The notes under the pieces: generated by a model
Database searches by the model: none
The model's input: only the letters and a program-made list of their open reading frames with translations
Told to the model about the DNA's origin: nothing
Translations under genes and position numbers: made by a program
Assembly: GCA_005223375.1 (NCBI GenBank)
Contig: RXOD01004440.1
Coordinates: 1-22,279 of the forward strand
Reading direction: 5' to 3'
Source of the DNA: Amoebophrya sp. AT5.2
Taxonomy: Eukaryota; Sar; Dinophyceae; Syndiniales; Amoebophryaceae
DNA: 22,279 nucleotides
In this document: positions 9,319 to 17,308 of the stretch, piece by piece
Layout of the letters: each line of letters opens with the position of its first letter
How positions within the stretch are numbered: the stretch's first letter is position 1

Positions 9319-9358
9319 CTGAGATTGAGATTCATTCTCATTCTGATTCTCATTGAGA
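9319..9358. repeat. GAGATT/ATTCTC repeat with hairpin potential
   Basis: A short run of TGAGAT units faces TTCTCA units on the same strand and can fold on itself. It lies between the two genes on either side, next to an AT-rich stretch (9284-9300, 9360-9370). It could be a 3' end or spacer signal; nothing shows its function. Confidence 0.5.
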
Positions 9359-9440
9359 AATTATAATAATAGAAGCATTGACAATGACATAGGCAATGGC
9401 AACAAGATCAAGATGAAGTCGAGAGGGTGAAGGTGTTGTT

Positions 9441-11993
9441 TTAGTACTGCGCCACGTTCTGCAGACTCAGGCTCATCCGACTCGGAATCGACCCCGTCCC
9501 ACTCAAAGTGTAGTCTTGAAAGGCGATCGCGTGCCTGTTTAAACGGTTGCCCGCCCTCGCGTCCGCGTTCTTCGGAGCGTACTCGCGCAACTGAGAAAAC
9601 CTTTCCGACATCATGGTGATCAGCTCTGCTGGGGGGGTGCGGTCTCCCGCACGGATGAAAATCCCGAACTGATACGTCGGCGTGGCGCGACGATATCCCC
9701 AACCGCCGTAGCGCTGCGTGTCTGTGAGGTGCACCAGTAAGAAACCAAGCACAGAAGAAGAAGACGAGGCGCTGTTGTTGACATCATCGCTATCTCCGCA
9801 ATTTCCACCTCCCGTAGCCATTGTATTTTCGATGTCCACGCATACGTAAAGACGGACCGTGTGCGATCGCTCATTCTCCGGGGGCGACCGAATCCATTGA
9901 AAGACCTCCTCTGATTCAGCCGACACTGGAATCAAAAATGCTCGCCCTCCGTTTTCGCCGTGCCCGATTACTCCCCAACCGCCGATCAGACGTTCATCTG
10001 AATAGACTGAAATCTGGACCAAATCCCCGGTTAGCAATTCCGACAACCGTGGCGTTGGTCGATGTGGTGCTGTGTTTTCATCCGATAAGTAGCGTTCTTG
10101 TTGTTCGCGTTCCTGCGTCCCTCTCCCATCGCCTCCACCCCCAGCTTGAGGTTGAGCTGCTGCCGCCGTCGTCTGTCTTTCGGTTTTGTAAGCAACTCGG
10201 TGATGAAGCAACAATCGTCTCGCCGACCTTTCTGTGTGATCCTTGCTCACAAGCAGTAAGCGCAGTAATGATGTAGCCGCCAGGCCGCGAGCCGCGAAGA
10301 CATGAATGTGAAAATAATCGTCCTTCCATGCCTGCTTCGTTAATGTCTGCGCCTCCGGGTCGTGTTCCAAACGCCGCCACTGGCTCGGGGATGGCGCAGT
10401 CGCTCGCTTTGCGTGGCCATTAGCTCGAACATTGTGCGTCTGGAACAACACCTTCGCCATTGCCGTTACTTCATCGTTGTCGCCTAGCCCTAGGCTCCCT
10501 GTTCGTTTGTACAAGGCCCCTGAAAGTTTTTTCGGAAACTCGCCGAGACCTCGCAGCAATGCGAGGTAAATCTCCTTCAATCGAAACGCCAAGCCCACCC
10601 GCAGAGTATCCTCGAGAAGCGTCTGCAGATTTGTCTCTAGAAATGTTCCTTTCGCAAAGTCTGCCGCCCCATCTTCCGACGGCGAAGAGAACCAAGGCTC
10701 GTTGTTGACACAACGAGTGGCTTTCAGCTTCTCCATGAGGGCGTTCTGCTCGCTCTTCATTGCGGTCACTTTTCTTCTACTAGAAGCGTGCCCAATGACC
10801 GCCCTTGCCTCCCGCACGAGATCGGCAGCTTTTCTGCGCGTGCACAACTCGCCGCCAGCTGTGCATATTTCGATCGTCAAGGGAGCGCAGTTTGCGCAGT
10901 AGAGTGTGGTCGGTGCTGAAGTTGATGACGAACTTGATGAATCGGTCGGGTGCAAGTTCGTCATCAACTTCACGTCGTACTCGTTGTACTTGGGCACGAG
11001 GAATTCGCACACTAGACGAAAATGCTTGATCTCCAGGGCACGAAGGGTATCCTTCACCCCCCGCAGCGACGTCAGCGATTCTTTCATGCCTCTCAAGCGA
11101 AGGAGTTCTCTGCGGCTTTTACTTTTTTCAGAGTGCTCCTCCTCGTCTAACGCAGCCGATCTCTTCGTCTCGTGATGTTTGGGCGTGGTGGCGGAAGCAG
11201 ACGACGATGTGGAAGCTGCAGACGACGGTGCGGAAGTAGGAAACGACGATGTGGACGTCGCTCGTCGTTGGTGACTGGATTTGCGACCATGCATGGGAGG
11301 AAGATCCCCGCGGCGGTTCTGCTGAACTTGGTCATCTTGTTTCATGTTTTTCTTTTTCCCGCCGTCAAGACCTTCGCGAAGGCAAATCCCCGCATCCGCC
11401 TCTTGCGCCTTTTGCATGCGGAGTTCAATCAAGGGGAGCATTCCACGCGCCTCGTGCTCACATTTCTGAATCTGGGCCACAACTCGCACCCGTTGCCGTG
11501 CAAGCCGCATCACGTCTGTGAACCGCTGCCCACGCATTTGTGCCTCCACGAGGCCTGCTCCAAGTCCAACTTCTCGCGCCCCTGCTCTCGACATCACTGG
11601 AGGTCTACCAAGACGTCCTTCCAACGCGGCTGCAAAATTTTGTAGCATTTTGCTGTAAGCGTCCATCTCTTTGCGCACACTGGAAAAGCCCATATCGAAC
11701 ACGAACGCGTTTTCCGGAATTATCTGCAGCTGGACAGTACTAGGAGCAACTGACTCGTCGTCGCCGCGCATGCTCATCTTCGACGCAGCCAGGGAGGAAT
11801 CTCGCAACTCTTGAAATGAGGACGCGTGCCGCAACAGATGGAAGTTCTCCTCGGTTACCAAAATTCCTTCGGCTCGTGTTTCGAAGGGCACGGTAGCCGA
11901 GACCGTGGGCACGAGGTGCTTGGGTTCTTGTTTGTCTGCCTCATGCTTGTGAGTGTGGGCCCACGACTCTGCTTGTGGGAGTGCAAGCGCCAT
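9441..11993 (-). CDS. 850-residue hypothetical protein with coiled-coil-like N-terminal half
   Basis: An uninterrupted minus-strand frame from ATG 11993 (context AACAAAAGATGGCG) to TAA 9441. Residues ~90-200 and ~310-365 are helical and charged (VRKEMDAYSKMLQNFAAALE; LRGMKESLTSLRGVKDTLR). They are separated by a Ser/Thr/Lys-rich linker (~240-300) encoded by a purine/pyrimidine-biased repeat. A short Cys-containing patch (TLYCANCAPLTIEICTAGG) follows. The C-terminal third alternates strand-like segments (YFHIHVFAARGLA; DLVQISVYSDERLIGGWG; VRLYVCVDIEN; LGFLLVHLTDTQRYGGWGY) with linkers, so a beta-sandwich is possible, but I cannot name a family. No signal peptide. It contains a perfect 19-bp inverted repeat. 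A small ORF upstream might be its first exon. Confidence 0.75.
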   Translation of the reverse strand: MALALPQAESWAHTHKHEADKQEPKHLVPTVSATVPFETRAEGILVTEENFHLLRHASSFQELRDSSLAASKMSMRGDDESVAPSTVQLQIIPENAFVFDMGFSSVRKEMDAYSKMLQNFAAALEGRLGRPPVMSRAGAREVGLGAGLVEAQMRGQRFTDVMRLARQRVRVVAQIQKCEHEARGMLPLIELRMQKAQEADAGICLREGLDGGKKKNMKQDDQVQQNRRGDLPPMHGRKSSHQRRATSTSSFPTSAPSSAASTSSSASATTPKHHETKRSAALDEEEHSEKSKSRRELLRLRGMKESLTSLRGVKDTLRALEIKHFRLVCEFLVPKYNEYDVKLMTNLHPTDSSSSSSTSAPTTLYCANCAPLTIEICTAGGELCTRRKAADLVREARAVIGHASSRRKVTAMKSEQNALMEKLKATRCVNNEPWFSSPSEDGAADFAKGTFLETNLQTLLEDTLRVGLAFRLKEIYLALLRGLGEFPKKLSGALYKRTGSLGLGDNDEVTAMAKVLFQTHNVRANGHAKRATAPSPSQWRRLEHDPEAQTLTKQAWKDDYFHIHVFAARGLAATSLLRLLLVSKDHTERSARRLLLHHRVAYKTERQTTAAAAQPQAGGGGDGRGTQEREQQERYLSDENTAPHRPTPRLSELLTGDLVQISVYSDERLIGGWGVIGHGENGGRAFLIPVSAESEEVFQWIRSPPENERSHTVRLYVCVDIENTMATGGGNCGDSDDVNNSASSSSSVLGFLLVHLTDTQRYGGWGYRRATPTYQFGIFIRAGDRTPPAELITMMSERFSQLREYAPKNADARAGNRLNRHAIAFQDYTLSGTGSIPSRMSLSLQNVAQY
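10918..10971. repeat. Perfect 19-bp inverted repeat inside coding sequence
   Basis: GAAGTTGATGACGAACTTG at 10918-10936 is the exact reverse complement of 10953-10971, with a 16-base spacer. On the minus strand it encodes VKLMTNLHPTDSSSSSSTS, where an ordered region passes into a Ser-rich linker of the 850-residue protein. Confidence 0.9.
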
Positions 11994-12455
11994 CTTTTGT
12001 TGGTATCCTTTGGAAATTAAAATATAGTTACACCACGGTTCGTATTTACTTTTAGCGAAATCAAAGTGGGTACTTACTTGATTCTACAGGCTGTGTCCGC
12101 GATTTCATCTTATACCCTGCAGGGGCAAAACATGTTTGGAGCGAGTTTTGTTCTTGCAGTGCGCTGCGATACTTTGACTTTGTCGACGCGAGCGCTGATG
12201 AACTTGCGGATCGTATACGGGAAAAGTCTGAGGATGATCAAGGAGTACGAGGAGAGCAGGACGCCAACGCCATGCAAATGCATCTTCTGTAATCTTCTGG
12301 ATTATATCAATTCAGGTGATCAAGATCATCATCATGCCACGGGTGAGCTTCGAACGGGAGCGGCAAAACCACAGAACTGCGGAACCAACGGTAAAAAAGG
12401 GGTGCCGATCCGACTCGCAGAGCAGTCTCGCGCCAAACAAAAAATGGTGCGAAGT
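11994..12455. other. Intergenic region between two large genes
   Basis: About 460 bases. It holds a possible small minus-strand ORF (12110-12283) and an overlapping plus-strand open frame of similar quality. A GTAAGT word near 12068-12075 (minus strand) could be a 5'-UTR donor for the 850-residue protein gene. The words ATCAAAGT and ACTTGAT around it form a small hairpin. Confidence 0.3.
12110..12283 (-). CDS. Possible 57-codon small ORF or first exon
   Basis: ATG 12283 to TAA 12110, with GC-rich third positions. The first half is hydrophobic (LLSSYSLIILRLFPY) and the second half basic (RVDKVKVSQRTARTK), ending CPCRV. It could be a small membrane peptide. It could also be exon 1 of the 850-residue gene, because a GTATAAG donor after CPCR joined to the AAAAG before ATG 11993 would be in phase. 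The plus strand has a competing frame over the same bases (MNLRIVYGKSLRMIKEYEES), so the call is weak. Confidence 0.25.
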   Translation of the reverse strand: MHLHGVGVLLSSYSLIILRLFPYTIRKFISARVDKVKVSQRTARTKLAPNMFCPCRV

Positions 12456-15400
12456 CTATAGATGCGAATCCCTGTTGAATGCATCTCTAAAGACTTCTCG
12501 AAGCAATATCCTTAGTTTTCCGAGTGGAATGGTGGGCGATCCAGCCCACCAGCCTTTCTCAAACCATGTAGTGTAGCCAGTCTTCGCGTCGCGCTCCTTG
12601 GCCGCTGCAACTTTGAAGACCGATTTCAAAACCGCTTGCAGCCAATCCGTCATTTCCGCACGGTGAGCAGGAGTGACCGCAGGAGCACGATCCGAAGTTC
12701 GAGTGCTGGAAAGCGACCATACGAGAGACGCCGATTCGTTTCTCGATCCAAAATTTTTCGGAAACCACTTCCGTTCCAGCCCCGCAATGAGCAGTCTCGC
12801 GACACCGAAAAACACATTTGTCTGCTCCAAATGCTGCTTCCAGGGCGGAAGGAGCATGCTGCTGACGTTCACCAAATTAGGATATTTTGCCAGGGCTGCG
12901 TATTTCTCCTCCGCGTGTTGCGCCGCGGTGAGGGGCCCCCAATGACCGTGGCCCCCAACATTGTTTTCGTTGTATTTGTGAACTGCTAGGAGGACCAAAG
13001 GCCGCTTGTCCAGCATCACGCGCGCACGGAAAACTGTGTTGGTCTGCGTTAACAGCGAACTCAAAACGTTTACAGCGGTGGTTTGTGCAGGATGTGGCGA
13101 AGCCGATGGCTCCCCAAGTCCAGCACGTTGCGAAGCCGATGGCTCCCCAAGAGCCCCGCGGAGGTGCTGCAGCAAGGTGATGGGCGCCACACCTCCTGCG
13201 TCTACTTCCTCCGCAACACCTCCTGCGTCTACTTCCTCCGCAACACCTCCTGCGTCTACTTTCTCCGCGAGAACACCTCCTGCGTCTACTTCCTCCGTAA
13301 CACCTCCGGCTTTCTCATCATCAATATCGGGTGTAGCTGCGGCCCCAACATCACTTAATATTTCCGCATCAGCAAGAACACCAGCAACTTGCAGCATCCC
13401 ATTTGCCCACTTCCGCGATTCTCCCGCGCCCAAGAAGACTCGGCCGTCCCCTGGCGGCAGGCCAAAGTTTGCCGTCCTGCGCAAGTTCCAGGGGTACCCA
13501 TCCGAGTTTTTCGTGGGAAAAAACATCACGGCTCCGCCGGCGAGTCCCGCCACCACGCTAAAACTGGACCACGTTGCGGTGGAAGACAGGTACAAAATCC
13601 CGTGCGCGTCGTACAGGTGAAGAAAATCAACCACCGTGCGCGCCGTGTTTTCCACTTCGCTTCTATGGATGCTATCATGCTTTTGTTCCTGCTTATTCCC
13701 CGCCGCGCCGCGCGGTAGTCGATGACTGAGTAGGCAGCCCTCGACCGCTGCGTCGCTCCTTTCTTGGTCCTCACGACCGACAACTTCAAAAACAATGTTT
13801 TGATCAGAGGTTCTTGTATCGCCGTCGTCGATAGTTCTTTTCCTCGCCCACTCCTCCAAGTGCGCGCGCAACCATTCGCGCCAGCCCTCTTGCAGGTCCG
13901 TATCTCCGGACAGGACGCGAAAAAGCAAACGGACTTGTCTCACCCGAGCGGAGGTGGTTCGGTCCAGGAGCGCGTTTATCGCGTGCCTGAGCAGCAGCTC
14001 TTTCTGGTCCTTGTTTCCTCCGCGTGCTGATCCGACCTTCGGCAGAGGGGCTTTTTCGCGTCGGTCCCCGCCCCGTGCGTGGAGCACGATTTGAATGGTC
14101 GTGACATCTTCACGAAGATGCAGCTGGCCCTCTTTGCTTCTAGCCTCCGGAGGTGGGCTGTCTCTCGATTTGCACCGCCGTGCAACTGCGGAGGGCGCAA
14201 ACTCCGAAGTTGCACGGCGGTGCAAATCAAGAGAAAGTCCACCTCTTGGTGGCGGCAAACTCCTCGGTCTACTCCTGCTGCCGTACACGGTTTCGTAGTG
14301 TAGGCGCAGAAATTCGTTCCTGGAAACGGGCGGGTCAGGGAACAGCGACTGCGCCGACCAGCGGAGCCAGGCCTCCCAAACCCCCTCGGGAACGTACGTG
14401 CAGATCGTCGGCGACACCAAAAGCGGAACCTGAAGCAACCATGTCGACGACGTGGCTCCTGCTCCTGCTTGTTCTTGCACAGAAGTATCGATGCTGCTCA
14501 TGACGACGCCCTGCGTCTTCATTTTCAGAAGCCACTCGTAGTAGCTCCTTTCGCTCGGCAATACTGTTAGAATCGAGGGAAGTCTCAGCAAGGCCGAAGC
14601 GTCTCCGTCCTGCGACGCAGAGGTATAGTCTCCAAAAAGGAAATCTCCGTCGTACCCATACGTGCAAGAAGCGCCCGCGCTATTTTCACCCCCCTCCCCG
14701 TCACCAACCTTTTTTTGTTCTCCCCTCCGGCACGAGTAGTGAATGTTTTTCTCCCCTCCGGCCAATTGTTTCGTTTCTTTGTCAGACGTGAAGAAGGTCA
14801 CTACTTCGGCCGCACCCATGGCGTACCCAATCGTCGCGAGACTGAGAAGGAGCCCGAGACGGTTGCCCAGCCCCGACGGCCGCGCCTCCGCGTGGAGGAT
14901 TAGTCTCATCTGTGGCCGCTTCGCCTTCCTGTTGTTCCTCGGCCTAGAACTAGAAGATTCTCTTCTGACCAATCCGAGTTCGTGGCACTTCGTCATGTAC
15001 CATGGGCGTGCGTACCCGTGCTTCGGATGCGGGATCGGGCGGTTGTAGCTGACCCACCCGGTCACCCCGGGGTTGCGGCCCACGTAAAACGCGCGATACT
15101 GCCGCTGAATCCGCAGAAGCAGCCCGCTCTCGACCCTCATCTGCAGCTGCTTACGCCTGGCTTGTCGGTCATCTTGTTGTTCCGGTGGCTCCAGCTCCTG
15201 CCCAGTAGGAGTAGGAGGAGCAGAAGGCGGGTTTTCAACATCAACAGGCGCGCCTTCCAGATGCACCTCGAGCAGCAGCTGCTCCACAGTCCACTGCGGC
15301 ATGCTGTAGTTGTCGCTACTAGTTGTAGCATTTTTACCACCGCCTCCGCCAAATAACTCGGCGAGTATCGGCCACTCATGCCCTTCGATGTCCATGCGCA

Positions 15401-16439
15401 GCATTTCGATAGACAGCGGCGCCTTGTCCGACATCCGTAAATTCAGCACCCGACGGATCAACTTATCGACTGTGTCCAGGCTCACGAAACGCATCTCGCT
15501 TGCGGCCTTGAACTTTTCATCTTCTTTCCCTTTGTTCGCCCTAAAATTGTGGTCGAAGCGCGCCAGCCGCAGCAGCTCGTCAATTTCCGCGTCGTAATCG
15601 TGCTCTTCCACGACCCCACTGGAATCTGTGGATGAAGGAGAAGACCTTCCGGCCTTCACGCCCACGGGGAAGAAGAAGTGCCGCGGGTGCGCCCGCACCG
15701 GGGAGGCGTCGGGAGCGTCGAGGGCATCTAGTTCTACTCCGGCAACTTGAAGAACTTCATCTGCATCCCGGACGTCGCCGGACGCTCCTACCGCTGCGCC
15801 TGCGTCATACCAAACTTGCGCCGAGTAGGCCGGGTCGAACGAAAACACGAAGCACCCGAAGTGCTCCAACGCCACGCGCTCATACCACTGAGATTGCTCC
15901 CAGCTCTCCGGGTCCCCCACTCCAAAACTCAATGCGATGCACGGCTGCTTCACCATATGTTGTTCCGGCGCATCAGTCATTTGAGCCACTTGCACTTCAC
16001 CCCCTTTTTCTACCTCTCGTACTTCTTCCCTCGCTGGCGCGGGGCTGTCGGAAAAACCACCTCCGTACGATCTTTTTTCGAATTTCGAATGGTCGTGCAG
16101 AGTTTCGTCCGCCACGCGGCCGTCGGCGCAGAGGACAAAGGGGTCGGGATCGGTGACGGGTTTGCGTATCGGGTGGTGGCAGACGTTCTCGAACGCTGGC
16201 CGCAAAAGCATCTCGTACCCGTGGAGCACTTGTTCTGATGCGCTAGCGCCGAAAAAGCCCGCACCGAATAGCGCCGAAACAGAGTGAAGTAGAAGTACCC
16301 GTACCGCAGCAGATGCGGTAGGTGGCACCTTCCTCCAGCCCTTCTTGGAGAAAAGAGTCCAGCACTTCTTGGTGGCCATGGAGCTTGCGCTGGGGGCGAA
16401 GTGGGGACGAGGACAACGAGCAGAAGAACCAGTCACCAT
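12456..16439 (-). CDS. Secretory bifunctional protein: METTL24-like methyltransferase fused to a fucosyltransferase-like glycosyltransferase
   Basis: A single open frame, 1327 residues from ATG 16439 to TAG 12456. In-frame ATGs at 16487 and 16379 are alternatives. I chose 16439 because its leader (MVTGS...RPRPHF) is shared with the gene at 17309-19255. Residues ~44-70 are a hydrophobic signal (AAVRVLLLHSVSALFGAG). Residues ~165-400 match the Methyltransf_22 (METTL24-like) pattern: ALSFGVGDPESWE, FVFSFDP, MLRMDIEGHEWPIL and VEQLLLEVHLEG. Residues ~510-990 look like an alpha-fucosyltransferase-type GT-B domain: SGLGNRLGLLLSLA near the start, IVLHARGGDRR at ~784 and ILYLSSTATWSSFS at ~948. A repetitive linker at ~1040-1120 precedes an unassigned C-terminal domain. 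It probably modifies glycans in the Golgi lumen. The substrate is unknown and the GT subfamily is uncertain. Confidence 0.8.
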   Translation of the reverse strand: MVTGSSARCPRPHFAPSASSMATKKCWTLFSKKGWRKVPPTASAAVRVLLLHSVSALFGAGFFGASASEQVLHGYEMLLRPAFENVCHHPIRKPVTDPDPFVLCADGRVADETLHDHSKFEKRSYGGGFSDSPAPAREEVREVEKGGEVQVAQMTDAPEQHMVKQPCIALSFGVGDPESWEQSQWYERVALEHFGCFVFSFDPAYSAQVWYDAGAAVGASGDVRDADEVLQVAGVELDALDAPDASPVRAHPRHFFFPVGVKAGRSSPSSTDSSGVVEEHDYDAEIDELLRLARFDHNFRANKGKEDEKFKAASEMRFVSLDTVDKLIRRVLNLRMSDKAPLSIEMLRMDIEGHEWPILAELFGGGGGKNATTSSDNYSMPQWTVEQLLLEVHLEGAPVDVENPPSAPPTPTGQELEPPEQQDDRQARRKQLQMRVESGLLLRIQRQYRAFYVGRNPGVTGWVSYNRPIPHPKHGYARPWYMTKCHELGLVRRESSSSRPRNNRKAKRPQMRLILHAEARPSGLGNRLGLLLSLATIGYAMGAAEVVTFFTSDKETKQLAGGEKNIHYSCRRGEQKKVGDGEGGENSAGASCTYGYDGDFLFGDYTSASQDGDASALLRLPSILTVLPSERSYYEWLLKMKTQGVVMSSIDTSVQEQAGAGATSSTWLLQVPLLVSPTICTYVPEGVWEAWLRWSAQSLFPDPPVSRNEFLRLHYETVYGSRSRPRSLPPPRGGLSLDLHRRATSEFAPSAVARRCKSRDSPPPEARSKEGQLHLREDVTTIQIVLHARGGDRREKAPLPKVGSARGGNKDQKELLLRHAINALLDRTTSARVRQVRLLFRVLSGDTDLQEGWREWLRAHLEEWARKRTIDDGDTRTSDQNIVFEVVGREDQERSDAAVEGCLLSHRLPRGAAGNKQEQKHDSIHRSEVENTARTVVDFLHLYDAHGILYLSSTATWSSFSVVAGLAGGAVMFFPTKNSDGYPWNLRRTANFGLPPGDGRVFLGAGESRKWANGMLQVAGVLADAEILSDVGAAATPDIDDEKAGGVTEEVDAGGVLAEKVDAGGVAEEVDAGGVAEEVDAGGVAPITLLQHLRGALGEPSASQRAGLGEPSASPHPAQTTAVNVLSSLLTQTNTVFRARVMLDKRPLVLLAVHKYNENNVGGHGHWGPLTAAQHAEEKYAALAKYPNLVNVSSMLLPPWKQHLEQTNVFFGVARLLIAGLERKWFPKNFGSRNESASLVWSLSSTRTSDRAPAVTPAHRAEMTDWLQAVLKSVFKVAAAKERDAKTGYTTWFEKGWWAGSPTIPLGKLRILLREVFRDAFNRDSHL
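13097..13151. repeat. Tandem repeat, 33-bp period, in coding sequence
   Basis: A perfect 22-bp word starting GCGAAGCCGATGG occurs at 13097-13118 and 13130-13151, giving an 11-residue repeat beginning GEPSAS in the methyltransferase-glycosyltransferase protein. Confidence 0.9.
13189..13309. repeat. Tandem repeat, 27-bp period, about 4.4 copies, in coding sequence
   Basis: Units resembling ACACCTCCTGCGTCTACTTC follow each other at 27-base spacing, with one copy 3 bases longer. On the minus strand they encode a nine-residue repeat, GGVAEEVDA. All length changes are multiples of three. It forms an acidic flexible linker before the C-terminal domain and is likely to vary in copy number. Confidence 0.9.
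14150..14245. repeat. 96-bp near-perfect palindrome (MITE-like) in frame inside the glycosyltransferase domain
   Basis: Arms of 38 bases (14150-14187 and 14208-14245) match at 35 positions, including an uninterrupted core of 21 (starts GATTTGCACCGCC). A further CGGAG/CTCCG stem inside the spacer leaves an 8-base loop. The insert codes for about 32 residues (LSLDLHRRATSEF, then VARRCKSRDSPP) between the SYYEWLLK region and the IVLHARGGD motif. Because it is palindromic, the plus strand encodes almost the same peptide. Confidence 0.85.
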
Positions 16440-16445
16440 CTTTCT

Positions 16446-16466
16446 ATTTTTAGACAGTCTAAAAAT
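16446..16466. repeat. 10-bp palindrome within an in-frame insertion in the shared leader
   Basis: ATTTTTAGAC and GTCTAAAAAT are separated by one base. The related leader of the gene to the right has only TTTTAGAT at this place. The difference between the two leaders is about 57 bases (19 codons), so the frame through NKT.DLA...KMVTG is kept in both. Confidence 0.75.
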
Positions 16467-16650
16467 GAGTTTTAAGAATGGGTGCATGCGGGCAAAGCCT
16501 GCCAGATCATTCGTCTTGTTCAAAAATATCAATGCGCTCGAAATCGAATTTCTTGAAATGGTTTAGTACGGCGAGGAGACCCAAGGAAGTGACTCAAATT
16601 CACTTTTAAACCTTCGCAAAAACAAGGTCCGAGTACGAGATCGTCTCCTC

Positions 16651-16796
16651 TTGCTGGTGGTTTTGCGCCCATCCCATTCATTCTCTCATTTGAAGCAGTA
16701 TTTTCTTTCCACGTCCACGTCCACGACTGCAAAGGAAACCTTTTTTCACCCCCGGGGGCAGAAAAACGAAACAACGACCAAGAATACACGTGATCT
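16651..16796 (-). repeat. Dispersed ~150-bp repeat, copy B
   Basis: Homologous to 6981-7132 along its whole length. It lies about 210-360 bases upstream of ATG 16439 and in the same orientation relative to its downstream gene as copy A. Neither copy shows obvious terminal repeats. Confidence 0.7.
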
Positions 16797-17308
16797 CATT
16801 ACATCGTGAGGCAATTCCAATTGTCGTGTGGCTTTTGTTTCCTCTCGCCGTTGACTTACCTTTCGGTAAACGAAGATGAACTTCGACGTTTCACTATCTG
16901 GTAGACCCGAGTACGCAGAGCACAACGGTGGCGAGCCACACCGTTTCCGTTCGCCGAACAGCACGCGGTGATTGTGATTCTAGTTTTTGTTTTAGATCAT
17001 CGGCAAGAACTCCTCGTCACTACGGTCATTATGATTACTTGGAGCGCTGCCGACTCTTGGTGCAGCGGACTCGAGGATCGGAGCCCGTCGACCACCTCCT
17101 TTTCCGGCCGAGAACAATGAGCGGGCGACTGGACTTTTTTACTCTCCACTTACAGCACCCTGGTGAGCTGGGTCGCTGTGCCTCCCACCAGCTTCGTTTT
17201 TTACAACAACACACAGCATCAAGAAGGAGCGAACGAAGGCGCTCGCCGACGCTTCCCGCCTCACTTCAAATATATAAAGATAAACTACAAAGAACACATC
17301 CCGGTTCG

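Larger units (their letters stand above)
16440..17308. other. Intergenic/5' region of the methyltransferase-glycosyltransferase gene
   Basis: Contains the homologous leader DNA shared with the right-hand gene (GCCAGATCA near 16500), a 10-bp palindrome (16446-16466) and copy B of a dispersed repeat (16651-16796). A minus-strand stretch (about 16985-16859) ends in FIFVYRK followed by GTAAGT and is preceded by ACTAG, so it could be a small upstream exon. I could not connect it in frame. 16970-17308 otherwise shows nothing. Confidence 0.35.

Noticed and set aside
9816..9827. CCGTAGCCATTG resembles the start of the dinoflagellate spliced leader
   Set aside because: Only about 11 bases match. It lies on the strand opposite the genes, inside coding sequence (MATGGG), with no donor or snRNA context.
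12130..12461. Plus-strand frame containing MNLRIVYGKSLRMIKEYEES
   Set aside because: Protein-like, but it overlaps a minus-strand small ORF of equal quality, has no domain, and opposes the direction of every other gene.
13097..13309. Regular repeats as a possible CRISPR array
   Set aside because: Repeats are contiguous with no unique spacers, have periods in multiples of three and lie within an open reading frame.
13006..13620. Plus-strand frames with CVYFLRNTS or PPASTSSAT repeats
   Set aside because: Antisense shadows of the 27-bp minisatellite in the minus-strand fusion gene.
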